Translations under genes and position numbers: made by a program
DNA from: Methanoculleus bourgensis MS2
Lineage (GTDB): Archaea > Halobacteriota > Methanomicrobia > Methanomicrobiales > Methanoculleaceae
Reading direction: 5' to 3'
DNA: 64,000 nucleotides
Assembly: GCF_000304355.2 (NCBI RefSeq)
Contig: NC_018227.2
Span: 992,001-1,056,000, forward strand
Part shown: positions 63,515 to 64,000 of the stretch, in pieces
How positions within the stretch are numbered: the first letter of the stretch is position 1
How the letters are laid out: the number at the start of each line of letters is the position of its first letter
Notes under the pieces: generated by a model
The model's input: the letters and a program-made list of their open reading frames with translations, nothing else
Told to the model about the DNA's origin: nothing
Database searches by the model: none

Positions 63515-64000
63515 ATGATGAAAAGACTATTGATATTCTCCGGAATAAGCATCCTGGCTCTGGCGCTCATTCTTGTAGGACTGACCGCCGCCGGCACCGC
63601 ACCTCAGACCACGACTTCAATCTCCGGTGAACCCGTTGCCGGGGATGCCCATCCCAATACGCTGGACGGCGCCGGCAACGTGGCGGCCGGGAATAACCGG
63701 TTCGCGTTCGACCTCTACCGGCGCCTCGCGACCGACCCGGCGTACGCGGGAGGCAACCTCTTCTTCTCGCCCTACAGCATCTCGTCGGCTCTCGCGATCA
63801 CCTATGAGGGCGCCCGCGGCACGACCGCAGATGAGATTGGGGCGGTGCTGCACCTCCCGGCAAACGATACCCTCCGGCGGGAGGGATTCGCTGCCCTCAA
63901 TGCCGCCCTGAACCGCGGGAGCGGTAACTACACTCTCCGCACCGCAAACGCTCTCTGGGCTGAAGAAACCTACTCGTTCCTCCCTGACTACATCGACGTG
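63515..64000 (+). CDS. Secreted serpin (5' part, runs off window)
   Basis: At least 162 residues, open at the right edge. An N-terminal hydrophobic segment (LLIFSGISILALALILVGLTAAG) suggests export. Serpin N-terminal marks are NNRFAFDLYRRLATD, NLFFSPYSISSALAITYEGARGTTADEIGAVLHLP and TANALWAEETYSFLPDYID. Serpins are suicide inhibitors of serine or cysteine proteases; the reactive loop lies outside the window. The start follows GGGAGAG; two ATGs in a row are possible. Confidence 0.9.
   Translation, partial: MMKRLLIFSGISILALALILVGLTAAGTAPQTTTSISGEPVAGDAHPNTLDGAGNVAAGNNRFAFDLYRRLATDPAYAGGNLFFSPYSISSALAITYEGARGTTADEIGAVLHLPANDTLRREGFAALNAALNRGSGNYTLRTANALWAEETYSFLPDYIDV

Overview
The window comes from a GC-rich methanogenic euryarchaeon, most likely order Methanomicrobiales and Methanoculleus-like (inference). 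The evidence is archaeal information-processing genes (two RFC small-subunit paralogues, an intein-bearing MCM, a TATA-binding protein, NMD3, an Lhr-type helicase with an RPA-associated protein), the archaeal CoA route (pantoate kinase, phosphopantothenate synthetase, CoaBC) and the methanopterin-pathway aldolase MptD. Genes are tightly packed with many ATGA/GTGA-type overlaps.

Region by region. 1-6.8 kb: a minus-strand BREX operon (brxA-brxB-brxC-pglX, running off the left edge). brxA is split by a 1,010-bp IS5-like element with an 8-bp target duplication. 7.3-13.3 kb: two unrecognised minus-strand genes (one with a PD-(D/E)XK-like motif) diverge from a YhaO/SbcD-like phosphoesterase and a Rad50/YhaN-like ATPase. 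This is the best candidate here for an undescribed defence or DNA-processing system. 13.3-18.3 kb: a mobile-element-like module with a primase-helicase, small unknowns and an XhlA-like membrane peptide. 18.5-34 kb: accessory and metabolic genes (lipoprotein, broken APC permease, class V aminotransferase, methyltransferases, M24 peptidase, radical SAM/SPASM enzyme, AlkD, hybrid sensor kinase, broken condensation-like protein). 34-43 kb: ferredoxin, an orphan MNT antitoxin whose HEPN toxin is destroyed by MITEs, Mpg glycosylase, tRNA-Leu(CAG), acyl-CoA synthetase and a divergent TBP, with many repeat elements between them. 43-51.6 kb: Lhr helicase, phosphoesterase and RPA-associated protein on the minus strand, diverging from rfcS-mcm. 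52.7-54.7 kb: membrane proteins and HicBA. 54.8-62.6 kb: one long plus-strand operon (mptD, TatD-like, DUF424, nmd3, Trm5/Taw2-like, coaBC, pok, pps, rfcS2, methyltransferase). The right end holds a membrane winged-helix regulator and the start of a serpin.

A recurring theme is small non-autonomous elements. The largest family has CTAG-bounded ends (TGGASCATTTCA type) and GCGAAG-rich cores. At least eight copies occur here, including two 179-bp copies 14.7 kb apart, in opposite orientation, that differ at one base, and a run of four abutting elements at 42.1-43.0 kb. Together with the IS and a 334-bp element, they have broken brxA, a permease and a HEPN toxin.
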